Below are positions 1 to 8,972 of a stretch of 64,000 nt of DNA, piece after piece. The DNA comes from JANYHH01 sp965249745. GTDB taxonomy: Bacteria > Deinococcota > Deinococci > Deinococcales > JAAFIG01. The stretch covers positions 496,001-560,000 of the forward strand of contig OZ252252.1 in assembly GCA_965249745.1 (NCBI GenBank), given 5' to 3'. A program made the position numbers and the translations under genes. Numbering within the stretch: position 1 is the first letter of the stretch; the number at the start of each line of letters is the position of its first letter. The notes under the pieces are model-generated. The model worked only from the letters and a program-made list of their open reading frames with translations. It had not been told where the DNA came from and made no database searches.

Positions 1-1134
1 CTGCGCCGCGCCCGCGCTGAGTTTCGCACCGCCCGCCTGCGTCTGGGTCAGACCGGCGCTCAGTTGCGTCGCGCCAGCCTCGAGTTTCGCGCCGTTCGCG
101 GCTAAGGTCTTCAGCCCATCTGCGACTTGCCCACCCGAAGTGGCGAGTCGCGCTGTACCCAAACTCAGTTGCGCCAAGCCGCTGGATAACTTCGCACTGC
201 CATCTTTGACGCCTTGACTCCCCGCTGCCAGCCGCTCGAGGTCGGCGTCCTGCGGGGTTTGGGCGGCGACTGTGCGAATCGCGCCCGCAAGTTTGGCGGT
301 TCCAGCGGTCAGCCGGGTCACGCCGCCGCTCAAGGTTTGCGCCCCGGCGCTCAGTTGCCCCGCACCGCTCGAGGCTTGGCGCAGGCCGTCGCGCAGCTTC
401 GTCGCGCCATCGTCCAGCCCGGCTGTGGCCGTCTCGAGTCTGGCTGCACCATCGCTGAGTTGAGCCGCGCCGCTCCTCAGTTTTTTGAAACCGTCGCGCA
501 ACGCTGAGAGCTTCCCCAGCACGCTCTCCCAGCGCCCCTGGCTGAGCTTTTCGCTCACCCCTCGAGCCGCCTCACCCCCGAAGCGCTTGGCCAGGGTGGC
601 CGCGAAGTAGCTCGTGCCCTCGGCGGCGTAAACGGTCAGTTCGCCCTTCTGCGCGAACTCGCCGGACAGGGCATCGTGGCTGAAGGCGGGCGGGATCAGC
701 AGCGCGAAGTACACCTCGCCGCGATTCACGGCTGCCTCGGCCGCTTTGGTGGTGTTGAACTCGTGGAAGTTGAATTTCTTTTCGGCCAGCAGCGTCTTCT
801 TCAAGTCCGCGCCGAGGTCGTACGCCTCTCCCTTGAAGCGCGTCCCGGTGTCGCCGTTCACCAGTCCCACGGGCAGGTTGGACAGGTTGCCGTAGGGGTC
901 CCAAACGCTGCTGAGGTAACTGACCGCGTACAGCGTCGGGGCGAACGCCACCACAAAGAGCGCCGCCCAGAGTAGCGGCCGACCGTGCAGCAATCCGAAC
1001 TCTAAACGCCACAGGTCGCGCAGGCTGGCTCGAGGGGCAGGTTTCGCGGGCGTCGGTTTGCTGGACACTGGTTTCTTGATCGGCACTGGCTTCGGTGCAG
1101 CCAACTCGAGTTCGGGGGCGGCGTCGGGGTTCAT
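1..1134 (-). CDS. YhgE/Pip-family membrane protein (C-terminus off the window)
   Basis: The gene reads leftward from ATG at 1132-1134 and runs off the left edge, leaving 378 residues. The N-terminus is Pro/Lys/Ala-rich and cytoplasmic. A membrane segment follows at about residues 52-75 and then an extracellular domain. From about residue 200 onward the protein is a long run of short Gly/Leu/Ala repeats of the form LxxGxxxLxxG, as in YhgE/Pip proteins. That family (phage infection protein Pip, B. subtilis YhgE) usually ends with an ABC-2-like membrane domain, which would lie outside the window. The start overlaps the stop of the AbrB-type gene as ATGA, so the two are probably translationally coupled. 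Family members are linked to phage adsorption and to type VII secretion, but the role here is unknown. The family assignment rests on the repeats and topology. Confidence 0.85.
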   Translation of the reverse strand, partial: MNPDAAPELELAAPKPVPIKKPVSSKPTPAKPAPRASLRDLWRLEFGLLHGRPLLWAALFVVAFAPTLYAVSYLSSVWDPYGNLSNLPVGLVNGDTGTRFKGEAYDLGADLKKTLLAEKKFNFHEFNTTKAAEAAVNRGEVYFALLIPPAFSHDALSGEFAQKGELTVYAAEGTSYFAATLAKRFGGEAARGVSEKLSQGRWESVLGKLSALRDGFKKLRSGAAQLSDGAARLETATAGLDDGATKLRDGLRQASSGAGQLSAGAQTLSGGVTRLTAGTAKLAGAIRTVAAQTPQDADLERLAAGSQGVKDGSAKLSSGLAQLSLGTARLATSGGQVADGLKTLAANGAKLEAGATQLSAGLTQTQAGGAKLSAGAAQ

Positions 1135-1379
1135 TTCGTCACGGCTTTCTGCTCTGCTGGCTCCAAAGATTTCAGACCTTCAGCAAAGATATTTTGCAGC
1201 GCGGTGCTGACGACATCCTGCGGCACGAGGGCCACGCCGCCGAACAACCCTGAGATGACCAGCAGCTTGTCGCCGGGCTGGATGTTGTACAGCTCGCGGG
1301 CTTCCTGCGGAATGGCGACCTGCCCGCGCTCACCGACGGTCACGGTCCCAAAGATTTGCGGTTTGCTTTCGATCTTCAT
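1131..1379 (-). CDS. AbrB/MazE/SpoVT-type transcriptional regulator
   Basis: This 82-residue protein carries an AbrB swapped-hairpin DNA-binding domain at about residues 10-55. The signature GQVAIPQEARELYNIQPGDKL corresponds to the family pattern GRVtIPkeiRe.l.i.pGd. The C-terminus is a short amphipathic helix. Such proteins dimerise and act as transition-state regulators or antitoxins. No toxin-like gene is adjacent. The next gene is a YhgE/Pip membrane protein sharing an ATGA overlap, so it is probably a local regulator of that gene and perhaps of its own promoter. The ATG at 1379 lies 7 nt after a consensus TATAAT with no Shine-Dalgarno, which points to a leaderless transcript. Confidence 0.85.
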   Translation of the reverse strand: MKIESKPQIFGTVTVGERGQVAIPQEARELYNIQPGDKLLVISGLFGGVALVPQDVVSTALQNIFAEGLKSLEPAEQKAVTK

Positions 1380-1386
1380 GTTGCAG

Positions 1387-1415
1387 ATTATAGTGGATCA
1401 TACTAATCATGTCAA
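1387..1415 (-). promoter_or_regulatory. Consensus housekeeping promoter, leaderless start
   Basis: On the minus strand the -35 TTGACA (1410-1415) and the -10 TATAAT (1387-1392) are separated by exactly 17 bp. The -10 is followed by 7 nt and the ATG at 1379. Both hexamers are perfect, so this is one of the strongest promoters in the window. Because the transcript would start at or next to the ATG, the mRNA should be leaderless. Repeated ATCAT words in and around the spacer could be operator half-sites for the encoded AbrB-type protein (inference). Confidence 0.85.
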
Positions 1416-1501
1416 TCATATTTAGCTACAAGTATCCCTGAGAGCTTTGAACTTTCAGCCAGCCCTTTCGCCCGCAACTCCCAGACCGGTAGGCTGCTCC
1501 G

Positions 1502-3301
1502 ATGACCCAGACCCTGGAACGCCTGCCACACTGGAACACCGACACCCTTTACCCCGGTCTCGAGTCACCCGCCTTCGCCGCCGATTTTCAGCGGGTCTTC
1601 GCCAGCCTGGACGAACTCGAGCAAGTCTTCGAGAGGCACCAGATTCAAAAGCTCGAGGTCGCGCCTGAAAACGCGGTCGCGGCGTTCGATAGCATCGCCC
1701 CAAAGTTGAACGCCTATTACGAACTCACCAAGCTGGTCGGCGGCTACCTTCAACTGTTCATCACCACGAACGCCAGGGACAACGCCGCGCAAGCCAAAAT
1801 GTCCGAACTGCAAGCTGCCTTCGTGCGGGCTGGCAAGTTGGGGACCCGCTTTGAAGCCTGGACTGGCAGCCTTGACCTGGAAGGCTTGCTCGCAGACAGC
1901 GAGACGGCCAAAGCCCACGAATTCGCGCTCCGCAAGCTGGCAAAGGGCGCAATGCACCAGATGAACCCGCTCGAGGAAGATTTGAGTGCCAGCCTGATGC
2001 CCACTGGTCGCGGCGCTTGGGGACGCTTGCACGGCAACATCACCAGCCGTTTGATGGTCAAGGTCGCCTTCCCGGACGGCGAGCGCGACCTCCCGATGAG
2101 CGCCGTGCGCGCCACTGCCCGGAACCCAGACGCCGCCCTGCGCACCGCCGCCTACGCCGCCGAGGTTCCCGCCTGGGAAACCGTCAGTGTGCCGCTCGCG
2201 GCGGCGATGAACAGCATCAAGGGCGAGGTCGGCGTCCTCAACAAGCGGCGCGGCTACGCGGACGCGCTGGAACCGACCTTGGAAGCCGCCAACATGGACC
2301 GCGCCACCTTAGAGGCGATGCAGGCGGCCTGCGTCAAGTCCTTCCCGGACTTCCGGCGCTACTTTCGCGCCAAGGCCAAACTTCTGGGTTATAGCGGTGG
2401 GCTGAAATGGTCTGACCTGTTCGCGCCCGTCGGGCAGAGTGGTTCGCGCTCGTGGAACTGGACGGAGGGCAGCGATTTCATCGCCACGCAATTCGGGACG
2501 TACTCCAAGACATTGGAAGATTTCGCCCGGCGTAGCTTCGCAGAGGGTTGGATTGACGCTGAACCTCGCTCTGGGAAACGCGACGGCGCGTTCTGCATGG
2601 GCGTGCGCGGCGACGAATCGCGCATCCTGATGAACTTTGAACCCAGCCTCGACAGCCTCTCCACGCTGGCCCACGAACTCGGGCACGGCTATCACAACCT
2701 CAACCTGGCGCGTCGCACGCCACTGCAACGCCAGACCCCGATGACCTTGGCGGAAACCGCCAGCATCTTCTGCGAGACGATTGTCAGCAACGCGACGCTC
2801 TCCCAAACCAATGACCGACTCGAGAAAATTCATATCCTGGAAACCGAGTTGCAAGGTCAGGCGCAGGTCGTCGTGGACATTCACAGCCGCTTCCTGTTTG
2901 AATCACAGGTTTTCCAGCAGCGTGAGAAGCGCGAGCTGAGCGTCGAAGAACTTTGTGCGCTGATGCTCGAGGGGCAACGGGCGACTTACGGGGACGGGCT
3001 GGATGAGGCCACGCTGCACCCGTATATGTGGGCGATGAAGCCGCATTACTACGGCAGCAGCTTCTACAATTATCCCTACACCTTTGGGCTGCTGTTCGGG
3101 CTGGGTTTGTACGCACAGTACCTGAAAGACCCGGAGAGTTTTAAAGCCAGTTACGACGACCTGCTGTCCTCCACCGGCTTGTACGACGCGGCAACGCTCG
3201 CCGCCCGGTTTGGCTTCGAGATCCGCAGCGAAGAGTTCTGGACGAAAAGCCTCAATCAGATCATGGTGAGAATTGACGAGTTCGTGAGCTTGGTTGGGTG
3301 A
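1502..3301 (+). CDS. M3-family oligoendopeptidase (PepF/M3 type)
   Basis: This 599-residue zinc metallopeptidase of family M3 should cleave oligopeptides in the cytoplasm. The zinc motif HELGH is at residues 391-395, with the third ligand expected in the following TLAETASIFCE helix. An N-terminal helical domain fills residues 1-200. The C-terminal third contains the conserved HYYGSSFYNYPYTFG substrate-binding loop typical of the subfamily that resembles clostridial PepF. Length is normal for the group. The ATG has no Shine-Dalgarno but lies 6 nt after TAGGCT, a weak -10, so leaderless translation is likely. It stands alone, divergent from the AbrB/YhgE pair. A second, distantly related M3 peptidase lies at 36850-38517. 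Confidence 0.93.
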   Translation: MTQTLERLPHWNTDTLYPGLESPAFAADFQRVFASLDELEQVFERHQIQKLEVAPENAVAAFDSIAPKLNAYYELTKLVGGYLQLFITTNARDNAAQAKMSELQAAFVRAGKLGTRFEAWTGSLDLEGLLADSETAKAHEFALRKLAKGAMHQMNPLEEDLSASLMPTGRGAWGRLHGNITSRLMVKVAFPDGERDLPMSAVRATARNPDAALRTAAYAAEVPAWETVSVPLAAAMNSIKGEVGVLNKRRGYADALEPTLEAANMDRATLEAMQAACVKSFPDFRRYFRAKAKLLGYSGGLKWSDLFAPVGQSGSRSWNWTEGSDFIATQFGTYSKTLEDFARRSFAEGWIDAEPRSGKRDGAFCMGVRGDESRILMNFEPSLDSLSTLAHELGHGYHNLNLARRTPLQRQTPMTLAETASIFCETIVSNATLSQTNDRLEKIHILETELQGQAQVVVDIHSRFLFESQVFQQREKRELSVEELCALMLEGQRATYGDGLDEATLHPYMWAMKPHYYGSSFYNYPYTFGLLFGLGLYAQYLKDPESFKASYDDLLSSTGLYDAATLAARFGFEIRSEEFWTKSLNQIMVRIDEFVSLVG

Positions 3302-3644
3302 GGGAAATGTACGGGAAATTTGGATCGTTGTGAGCTGGCAGTGGGAATTGATCTGCTCGCATCAAGAAGAGACAAACCCGCCGAAATCAAGGTTTGAGCC
3401 GATGCTCTTTAAGGGGTTGCTGTCCGCCTTGATTGCTCAAGGCGGCTCGAATGCAACGAAGTAGTAGCGAAGAGGTTTTCGTGTCGTGCATCAACAAGCC
3501 GCTTAAGAATTAAGTACTCGAACGCCCGAGCCAACACAGGTGTTCAGAGTTGAGGCGATGCTCATAGTGGGCGAGGACTGGGTAGTACACTTCCCTATCT
3601 CTGAGTGTAAAGTAAGAACGAAGTGCCAGGTGAGGAGGCGCATT
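3302..3644. other. Intergenic spacer, 343 bp
   Basis: Nothing convincing is coded here. Base composition falls toward that of the low-GC lipoprotein gene that follows. A reading frame continuous with that gene extends upstream to 3540, but it lacks a signal peptide and a ribosome site, so it is treated as leader. The only clear signal is the Shine-Dalgarno GAGGAGG just before the GTG at 3645. No terminator hairpin was seen after the peptidase gene. Confidence 0.6.
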
Positions 3645-6362
3645 GTGAAGCGGTTTTTTAATCTCCTATTGATCTTTGCTGTTTTCGTTTTTTCAAGTTG
3701 TACACAACTACCGGATGTTGACTCGGGGCAGAACGATACAGTTCTAACCGAAATTTCCGGCACGTTGCAGTTATGGACTCGTGGTGAACGAGTCGTTACT
3801 GGATTTGCGTACACAGGCGACGGACCAAAGACTGTTGCGACTGGCACACTCGCACCAAATGGTGCTTTCAACGTGCCCTTGACAAAACCGGACGGGTCGG
3901 CATCTTTCACCCCGAATTTTGGGACGGCATGCACCAAAGCAATTGCGATCACACCACCAAATATTCAGTTGACGAGAATCACAGGCCTATCGGTCTCTAC
4001 AAGTGACGGCAAGGCGAGCGGCCTCATTGCGCGATCCAACGATCCGGAGTACACAGGAACGCCCAAAACGGGCTACAAATTCGTAACATACATCCACGCT
4101 AATCAAGCTGGAACAATCAAAGGGCAGTGCCAAAACCCGAGTGGGGCAGGTTCCGTCACCCTCGATTGGAAGATTTTCAAGGGTTGGAATGCAGTTTTGA
4201 TTGAATACACTTCCGCTACGGACATCAGATACTCGAGTGATCCCATTCCAAACGATGTCAATTGGCATTTTGCATCGGCAGGCGGGGGTCTGATTAACAT
4301 CACCAACAGTCCCGATCAACTCGAGATTGGCACTTCTTTTGCTTTAAAAGCCGAAGCGACTGAGTTTGATGGCACTGCGATTCCAAACCCTAAGCTAGTT
4401 TGGTCCTCGAGCGCCCCTAGTGTGGTTGATGTTTCAGCAGAAGGTGTTATCACCGCGAAAACACTTGGATACGGGGATGCTGTAAGCATTTCTGTAGCGG
4501 TCAAAGACGCACCGGGAACAGGAGCAATTGCTCGCGTATTTGTCTATGGACTCGAGGGTGTAGGTGGCACGTTTAATCTTGAGAACAACAGCGTTGGCAC
4601 TGCCGTTCGCCTGCGTTATTTTCCACCGCGTGGGGCTGCCATGCCTTCCGCCTTGAATTACACCATTACAGGACCGCAAGGCTGGAATAACAATCAACCT
4701 TTTACATCCACGTTTGCGCCTGGATCGCACCCATTACCGCTGCTGAGCGAGATTCCAGCGATCAGTGGGCCATACCGTTTGCGTCCTACGCAAGTCGCAC
4801 CTGCATCAACCCGTTCTTCGACGCTCGAGCCAATGGTAGACCTTTCTTTACCGCGCTCTGCACTGGCTTACCCGATCAGTGCCGCAAGACCCTCAGTTCG
4901 ATTGCAAGACGGTTCCAGTTCGGGAATGCTGTTTTCTATCGATGTTGCTAAGAAAATTTCACCGATTCAAGGGTTGTCCATTGTCAATGTGAGTGGAAAC
5001 ACGCCAGAGATTGCTTGGGATACTATCTCTGACTTGAATGGATACGACAATCGTCTTTTATTAAGGGTAAAAGATTTAACAACAAGTTCTATTCTCATTG
5101 ACGAAGGTCAAATTGCTTATTCCCCAATGAGAATAGAAAATGTGAACTTCGATTCAAGCCATACATATTCCATTCGGGTCATTTATGTGCGTGGTATCAC
5201 CAACGGTGAAGTTGATTCCTCTCGTGCAAGCGTGATTCACGATTTTCGCCCTGTTTTGAAACAGCTTTCTGCATCTGGCGGTTCCAAAAACGGTGGCTAT
5301 AGACTAACAATCGTCGGTTACAACTTTTTGGCGGGCGCAAAAGTGTTTTTTGGTAATGTTCAAGTGACCCAAATTCTGTCAACTGGCACAGGTTTCCTCC
5401 AGGTACTTGTGCCCCCGAGTCTACTAGGAGTTGTCGATGTCACGGTGAAAACATCTCGAGGTTCATCAGCAATCTCAAATGCAGCGAAATTTAAATTTTA
5501 TGACATCTCCGAATTTTATAGTGCTCTCTCAAGCAACTTGATTGTAGATTCCAACAATGCTTTATATTATATAGAGTTTAATGGATCAAAATCTCTGGTT
5601 AGACGAGATGAATCAGGCGAACTTAGAAGAGTGAACCTGAATAACTATCCAGCCATTGACTATTATGATTTGGCGATTAGCCCCTCTGGTGATGTTTTCA
5701 TTGCGCTTAACAATGCCATTCTTCGTGTTGCAGCGGATGACACGATCACCACTGTTCCAATACCCGCTGGTTTACGTCCGAGAATGATTACGCTTGGGGC
5801 AGATGGAAACCTGTGGGCTGCAAACGTGAATGCCAATGAGATTGTGCGTTTACCTTTAAAAGGTGGAAGTCCTCAAACATTCGTTGTACCTAGCCCTTCC
5901 AATTTTCCTGTCTTTCTACAGCGTGGCGAGATGTTGCTTGCTGCCGATGGCAATGTTTGGTTTACAAGTAAAGCAGGGTACGGCAAAATTACGCCAAGTG
6001 GCACTGTGACTATGCTTTCTTCTACTCCAGTGGAAGGTATAATCCAGTTGGACAACGCCATTTGGATCGGTAGTCCCGAATTGACGCGCATTGATTTCAA
6101 CAACACCGCCACAAAAGCTGGCGGTTCTTGTAATGGCTCGAGTTTCGCTCGTGGTAAAGATGGTGCTTTCTGGTGCAGCGAACCCACCGGCTTCGGATCT
6201 TCTCAGGGTATAGGGCGAACGACCACGGTGTCAGGAGTGAGCACCACCGAGACAATTATTGTCGGGGACGGTGATAGTAGCTATCTCGAGGGATTGGCAG
6301 CAACCTCGACGGGTAAGATTTGGTACTCAATCGGCAATCGAATTGGTTTGATTAATCCGTGA
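3645..6362 (+). CDS. Large surface lipoprotein with Ig-like, IPT/TIG and beta-propeller regions
   Basis: This 905-residue protein is predicted to be anchored outside the cytoplasm. A signal peptide runs from the GTG start through LLLIFAVFVFSSC, where the Cys is a lipobox cysteine. A BIG2-like Ig segment (WSSSAPSVVDVS, then GVITA) lies at about residues 230-310. An IPT/TIG-like domain (GYRLTIVGYNFLAGAKVFFG) lies at about 540-620. The last third has repeats such as GADGNLWAANVNANEIVRL and AADGNVWFTSKAGYGKI, typical of an NHL or virginiamycin-B-lyase-like propeller. GTG at 3645 was chosen because it follows GAGGAGG by 6 nt and begins the signal peptide. G+C is clearly lower than in neighbouring genes, which suggests acquisition. 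Function is unknown. Adhesion or glycan binding is a guess from the architecture. Confidence 0.8.
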   Translation: MKRFFNLLLIFAVFVFSSCTQLPDVDSGQNDTVLTEISGTLQLWTRGERVVTGFAYTGDGPKTVATGTLAPNGAFNVPLTKPDGSASFTPNFGTACTKAIAITPPNIQLTRITGLSVSTSDGKASGLIARSNDPEYTGTPKTGYKFVTYIHANQAGTIKGQCQNPSGAGSVTLDWKIFKGWNAVLIEYTSATDIRYSSDPIPNDVNWHFASAGGGLINITNSPDQLEIGTSFALKAEATEFDGTAIPNPKLVWSSSAPSVVDVSAEGVITAKTLGYGDAVSISVAVKDAPGTGAIARVFVYGLEGVGGTFNLENNSVGTAVRLRYFPPRGAAMPSALNYTITGPQGWNNNQPFTSTFAPGSHPLPLLSEIPAISGPYRLRPTQVAPASTRSSTLEPMVDLSLPRSALAYPISAARPSVRLQDGSSSGMLFSIDVAKKISPIQGLSIVNVSGNTPEIAWDTISDLNGYDNRLLLRVKDLTTSSILIDEGQIAYSPMRIENVNFDSSHTYSIRVIYVRGITNGEVDSSRASVIHDFRPVLKQLSASGGSKNGGYRLTIVGYNFLAGAKVFFGNVQVTQILSTGTGFLQVLVPPSLLGVVDVTVKTSRGSSAISNAAKFKFYDISEFYSALSSNLIVDSNNALYYIEFNGSKSLVRRDESGELRRVNLNNYPAIDYYDLAISPSGDVFIALNNAILRVAADDTITTVPIPAGLRPRMITLGADGNLWAANVNANEIVRLPLKGGSPQTFVVPSPSNFPVFLQRGEMLLAADGNVWFTSKAGYGKITPSGTVTMLSSTPVEGIIQLDNAIWIGSPELTRIDFNNTATKAGGSCNGSSFARGKDGAFWCSEPTGFGSSQGIGRTTTVSGVSTTETIIVGDGDSSYLEGLAATSTGKIWYSIGNRIGLINP

Positions 6363-6609
6363 TAGGTGTGGTGACCACTTAGTTTCTCATTGTCTCGAGG
6401 ACATCCCAGATGACCCTTTACCCGGATCAGGGTTACTTGTTGAAATTGCTTATCGCCTGACTTTGCGGTTGCTCTGCTAAACTGCTGCTCCCGATACGTG
6501 GACGCCACCATAGAATTGTATTGTGAAATTGCAAGTTGACCCCTTCTCCTCTAGACATCTAGGGCGGCTAGAGGGGCGCAGAACGGCAGGGGTGTAGCGT
6601 CCAGGTCTG

Positions 6610-7518
6610 ATGATCTTTGAGAATAGTCCAAGCCACACGGAGACGGGCACGTTGCGCGTCAAAACAGGGTTCGCCGAGATGTTCAAGGGCGGCGTCATCA
6701 TGGATGTCGTCACCCCCGATCAGGCGCGCCTCGCCGAAGACGCGGGCGCGACCGCCGTCATGGCGCTGGAACGCGTACCTGCCGACATTCGCCGCACCGG
6801 AGGCGTGGCCCGCATGTCTGACCCGGACATGATCGTCGGGATCGTCAACGCCGTGAGCATCCCGGTCATGGCGAAGTGCCGGATCGGGCATTTCGTGGAG
6901 GCCGAAATCTTGCAGTCGCTCGGCGTGGATTTCATTGACGAATCCGAGGTCTTGACGCCCGCCGATCAGCAGTACCACGTCAACAAGCACGATTTCAAAG
7001 TTCCGTTCGTCTGCGGTAGCCGCAACCTCGGGGAAGCGTTACGGCGCATCGGTGAGGGCGCGGCGATGATTCGCACCAAGGGCGAACCTGGCACGGGCGA
7101 CGTGGTGGAAGCCGTGACCCACGCTCGCCTCATCATGGGCGAGATCCGCCGCGTGCAAAACCTGCCCGAAGAGGAACTGATGACGACCGCCAGGGACCTG
7201 CAAGCCCCGTATGAACTGGTGCGCTACGTCTGGGCCAACGGCAAGCTGCCCGTCCCGAACTTCGCCGCGGGCGGCGTGGCCACACCCGCCGACGCCGCGC
7301 TGATGATGCGCCTTGGCATGGACGGCGTGTTCGTCGGCAGTGGCATCTTCAAAAGCGGCGACCCCGCCAAACGCGCTCAAGCGATTGTCAAAGCGACCAC
7401 GCATTACAACGACCCAGAAATTCTCGCGGAGGTTTCCAAAAACCTTGGTGAGGCGATGGTCGGGATTCAAGTTGTAGCGCTGACACCGGAGGAAAAAATG
7501 GCGGTGCGTGGTTGGTAA
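6610..7518 (+). CDS. pdxS: Pyridoxal 5'-phosphate synthase subunit PdxS
   Basis: This 302-residue TIM-barrel protein makes pyridoxal 5'-phosphate from ribose 5-phosphate, glyceraldehyde 3-phosphate and ammonia delivered by PdxT. The family signature GGVIMDVV...ALERVPADIR is near the N-terminus. Asp32 and Lys89 (in VMAKCRIGH) are in the expected places for the first catalytic residues. The second lysine is expected in the later barrel, where PFVCGSRNLGEALRRI is well conserved. The C-terminus retains the GVFVGSGIFKSGDP phosphate-binding loop. pdxT follows 337 bp downstream on the same strand, separated by repeats rather than directly coupled, which is unusual for this pair. ATG at 6610 gives the normal length. 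Confidence 0.97.
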   Translation: MIFENSPSHTETGTLRVKTGFAEMFKGGVIMDVVTPDQARLAEDAGATAVMALERVPADIRRTGGVARMSDPDMIVGIVNAVSIPVMAKCRIGHFVEAEILQSLGVDFIDESEVLTPADQQYHVNKHDFKVPFVCGSRNLGEALRRIGEGAAMIRTKGEPGTGDVVEAVTHARLIMGEIRRVQNLPEEELMTTARDLQAPYELVRYVWANGKLPVPNFAAGGVATPADAALMMRLGMDGVFVGSGIFKSGDPAKRAQAIVKATTHYNDPEILAEVSKNLGEAMVGIQVVALTPEEKMAVRGW

Positions 7519-7643
7519 CAATGGTTGGTCACAGATACGCCGCTCGAGGGAATGAACAGCGGCTCGAGATTGTTTCAACCGCGCTCATTGACTGCCTTTG
7601 AAATTCATCTCACAGCCTGTTTCCGCTCGAGTCACCCGTATCT

Positions 7644-7674
7644 CGTAGGGGTTTGGCAGGACAAACCCGGCCAC
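7644..7674 (+). repeat. GTAGGGG dispersed intergenic repeat, copy 1
   Basis: It begins CGTAGGGGTTTGGCAGGA and ends AAACCCGGCCACC. The inner part is an interrupted inverted repeat (GGGTTTG ... CAAACCC). It is nearly the same as the copy at 13712-13747, and shares the CGTAGGGG head with copies at 7707 and 62484. All copies lie between genes. Confidence 0.75.
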
Positions 7675-7706
7675 CTTTGAGAACGCCAATTCCGTTCCAC
7701 ACATCT

Positions 7707-7742
7707 CGTAGGGGCGAGGCGTGCCTCGCCCAGCCACCAACG
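7707..7742 (+). repeat. GTAGGGG dispersed intergenic repeat, copy 2
   Basis: It begins CGTAGGGGCGAGGCGTGC, followed by CTCGCCCAGCCACCAACG. GGGCGAGGC and GCCTCGCCC form an almost perfect hairpin. The trailing GCCACCAACG is shared with copy 3. Confidence 0.75.
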
Positions 7743-7855
7743 TTCCCGCTCAAAACATCCCGAGAAGACGCTTCTCGAGACGCAGATCAGGAGCAACTCG
7801 CCTTCGGCACGTCCTCTCTCGGAGAGGGAGAGGCAAAAACCCTTTTGAGGTTACT

Positions 7856-8434
7856 TTGAAGATTGGTGTTTTAGCGTTGCAGGGCGCGTTCCGCGAGCAC
7901 CGTCAGACCCTCGAGCGGCTGGGTTGCAGTGTCACGGAGGTGCGACTACCGAAGCACTTGACGGGCTTGGACGGGATCGTCTTTCCGGGCGGTGAGAGCA
8001 CGACGATTGGGAAGCTGATGGTGCATTACGGGTTTCTCGAGGCGTTGCCTGCGTTTCATGCCGCTGGCGGGGCGATTTGGGGCACGTGCGCCGGGGCGAT
8101 TCTGCTGGCAGATGACATTGTGCAGTCCGATCAGCCGCGCTTGGGTCTGATGGACATGCGAGTGCGGCGGAACGCGTTCGGGCGGCAGGTGGACAGCTTC
8201 GAGGCTCCGCTCACGGTAGCCGGATTGGACGCCCCGTTCCCGGCACTTTTCATTCGCGCCCCAGTCATCGAAACCGTCGGTGAGGGCGTGGAGGTGCTGT
8301 CGCGCTATCAGGATGAGATCGTGCTGGTGCGCCAGGGTCGTCTCCTGGCAGGAAGTTTTCACCCGGAACTGACGCGTGACTCGAGGTTGCACGCACTCTT
8401 CTTGGGAATGTGCCGCACGCCGTCGCTGACGTAA
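7856..8434 (+). CDS. pdxT: Pyridoxal 5'-phosphate synthase glutaminase subunit PdxT
   Basis: This is a class I glutamine amidotransferase of 192 residues. It hydrolyses glutamine and channels ammonia to PdxS in the 12+12 PLP synthase complex. The catalytic triad is Cys78 in GTCAGAI, His169 and Glu171 in SFHPEL. The N-terminus KIGVLALQGAFREH and the FPGGESTTIGKL oxyanion region are typical. TTG at 7856 is chosen because it places the family N-terminus immediately after the start and follows GAGG by 5 nt. An upstream in-frame extension consists of translated repeat. The gene depends functionally on pdxS just upstream. Confidence 0.95.
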   Translation: MKIGVLALQGAFREHRQTLERLGCSVTEVRLPKHLTGLDGIVFPGGESTTIGKLMVHYGFLEALPAFHAAGGAIWGTCAGAILLADDIVQSDQPRLGLMDMRVRRNAFGRQVDSFEAPLTVAGLDAPFPALFIRAPVIETVGEGVEVLSRYQDEIVLVRQGRLLAGSFHPELTRDSRLHALFLGMCRTPSLT

Positions 8435-8525
8435 CCGCAGGGTATCTGTAGGGCTGCGTCCGGCCAACAGGTCAACCTCACGCGGCTCGAGGTTCAGGTA
8501 TTATGGAGAGAAGCCCGAAATTTTT

Positions 8526-8966
8526 TTACAGCTCTAATTTTTCCAGCAGCGTCAGCAGTTGCTCCAATTCCGACTTGCTGAAATTGGTGAAGCGTTGCGC
8601 CAGGAGTTCATCCTCGGCGGGCATCACGCTTTCCAGCAGACGCTCGCCCTTTCGGGTGAGACGCAGAACCTTGCGGGTTCCGACCGCCATGCGCGAGACC
8701 AGATCTTCTGCCTCGAGTTTCGTCAACAACTGCGAGACATTGCCGCGCGTTACCCCAAGTTGCGTCACCAAGTGTTGCTGCGTCTGGTCGGGATCGCCCG
8801 CGATGCGGCGCAGCAAATCCAGTTGGGCTTGACTGACGCCGCGCACCTCGAGCTTGCGGGTGGCATCGCGGGAGAGGCGTCCGGCGGCGCGAAGGAGTCG
8901 TGTGCGAATCTGAAGACTCAAATCAGCTTTGCGATTCCGAGTGATTTTGCGTTCAGCGCTTAACAT
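8526..8966 (-). CDS. MarR-family transcriptional regulator
   Basis: This 146-residue winged-helix repressor has recognition region QQHLVTQLGVTRGNVSQLLTKLEAEDLVSR, followed by the wing GTRKVLRLTRKGERLL. Helices at both ends would form the dimer interface. ATG at 8966 is preferred over a GTG six codons upstream, because a near-consensus promoter places the transcription start at that ATG (leaderless, -10 six nt away). It lies directly after the tyrosine phosphatase gene on the same strand, but has its own promoter inside that gene's last codons. The target genes and ligand cannot be told from the window. Confidence 0.9.
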   Translation of the reverse strand: MLSAERKITRNRKADLSLQIRTRLLRAAGRLSRDATRKLEVRGVSQAQLDLLRRIAGDPDQTQQHLVTQLGVTRGNVSQLLTKLEAEDLVSRMAVGTRKVLRLTRKGERLLESVMPAEDELLAQRFTNFSKSELEQLLTLLEKLEL

Positions 8967-8972
8967 TTTTTT

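Larger units (their letters stand above)
7519..7855. other. Repeat-rich spacer between pdxS and pdxT
   Basis: This 337-bp spacer separates two genes that are usually adjacent. It holds two copies of the GTAGGGG intergenic repeat (7644-7674 and 7707-7742). It also has an inverted stretch resembling the CTCTCCC/GGGAGAGG repeat class at about 7815-7835. The Shine-Dalgarno GAGG (7847-7850) of pdxT is at the end. A frame runs through it continuous with pdxT, but the encoded Arg-rich peptide is translated repeat and is not conserved PdxT sequence. Confidence 0.7.

Noticed and set aside
572..1012. 146-codon minus-strand frame inside the YhgE/Pip gene
   Set aside because: Arg-rich shadow of the real gene, which is continuous in another frame with a clear membrane and repeat pattern.
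1387..1420. RDRM at the AbrB-type gene promoter (contains ATTGACAT)
   Set aside because: Only the right half of the motif matches. The left half is shifted and does not form the palindrome.
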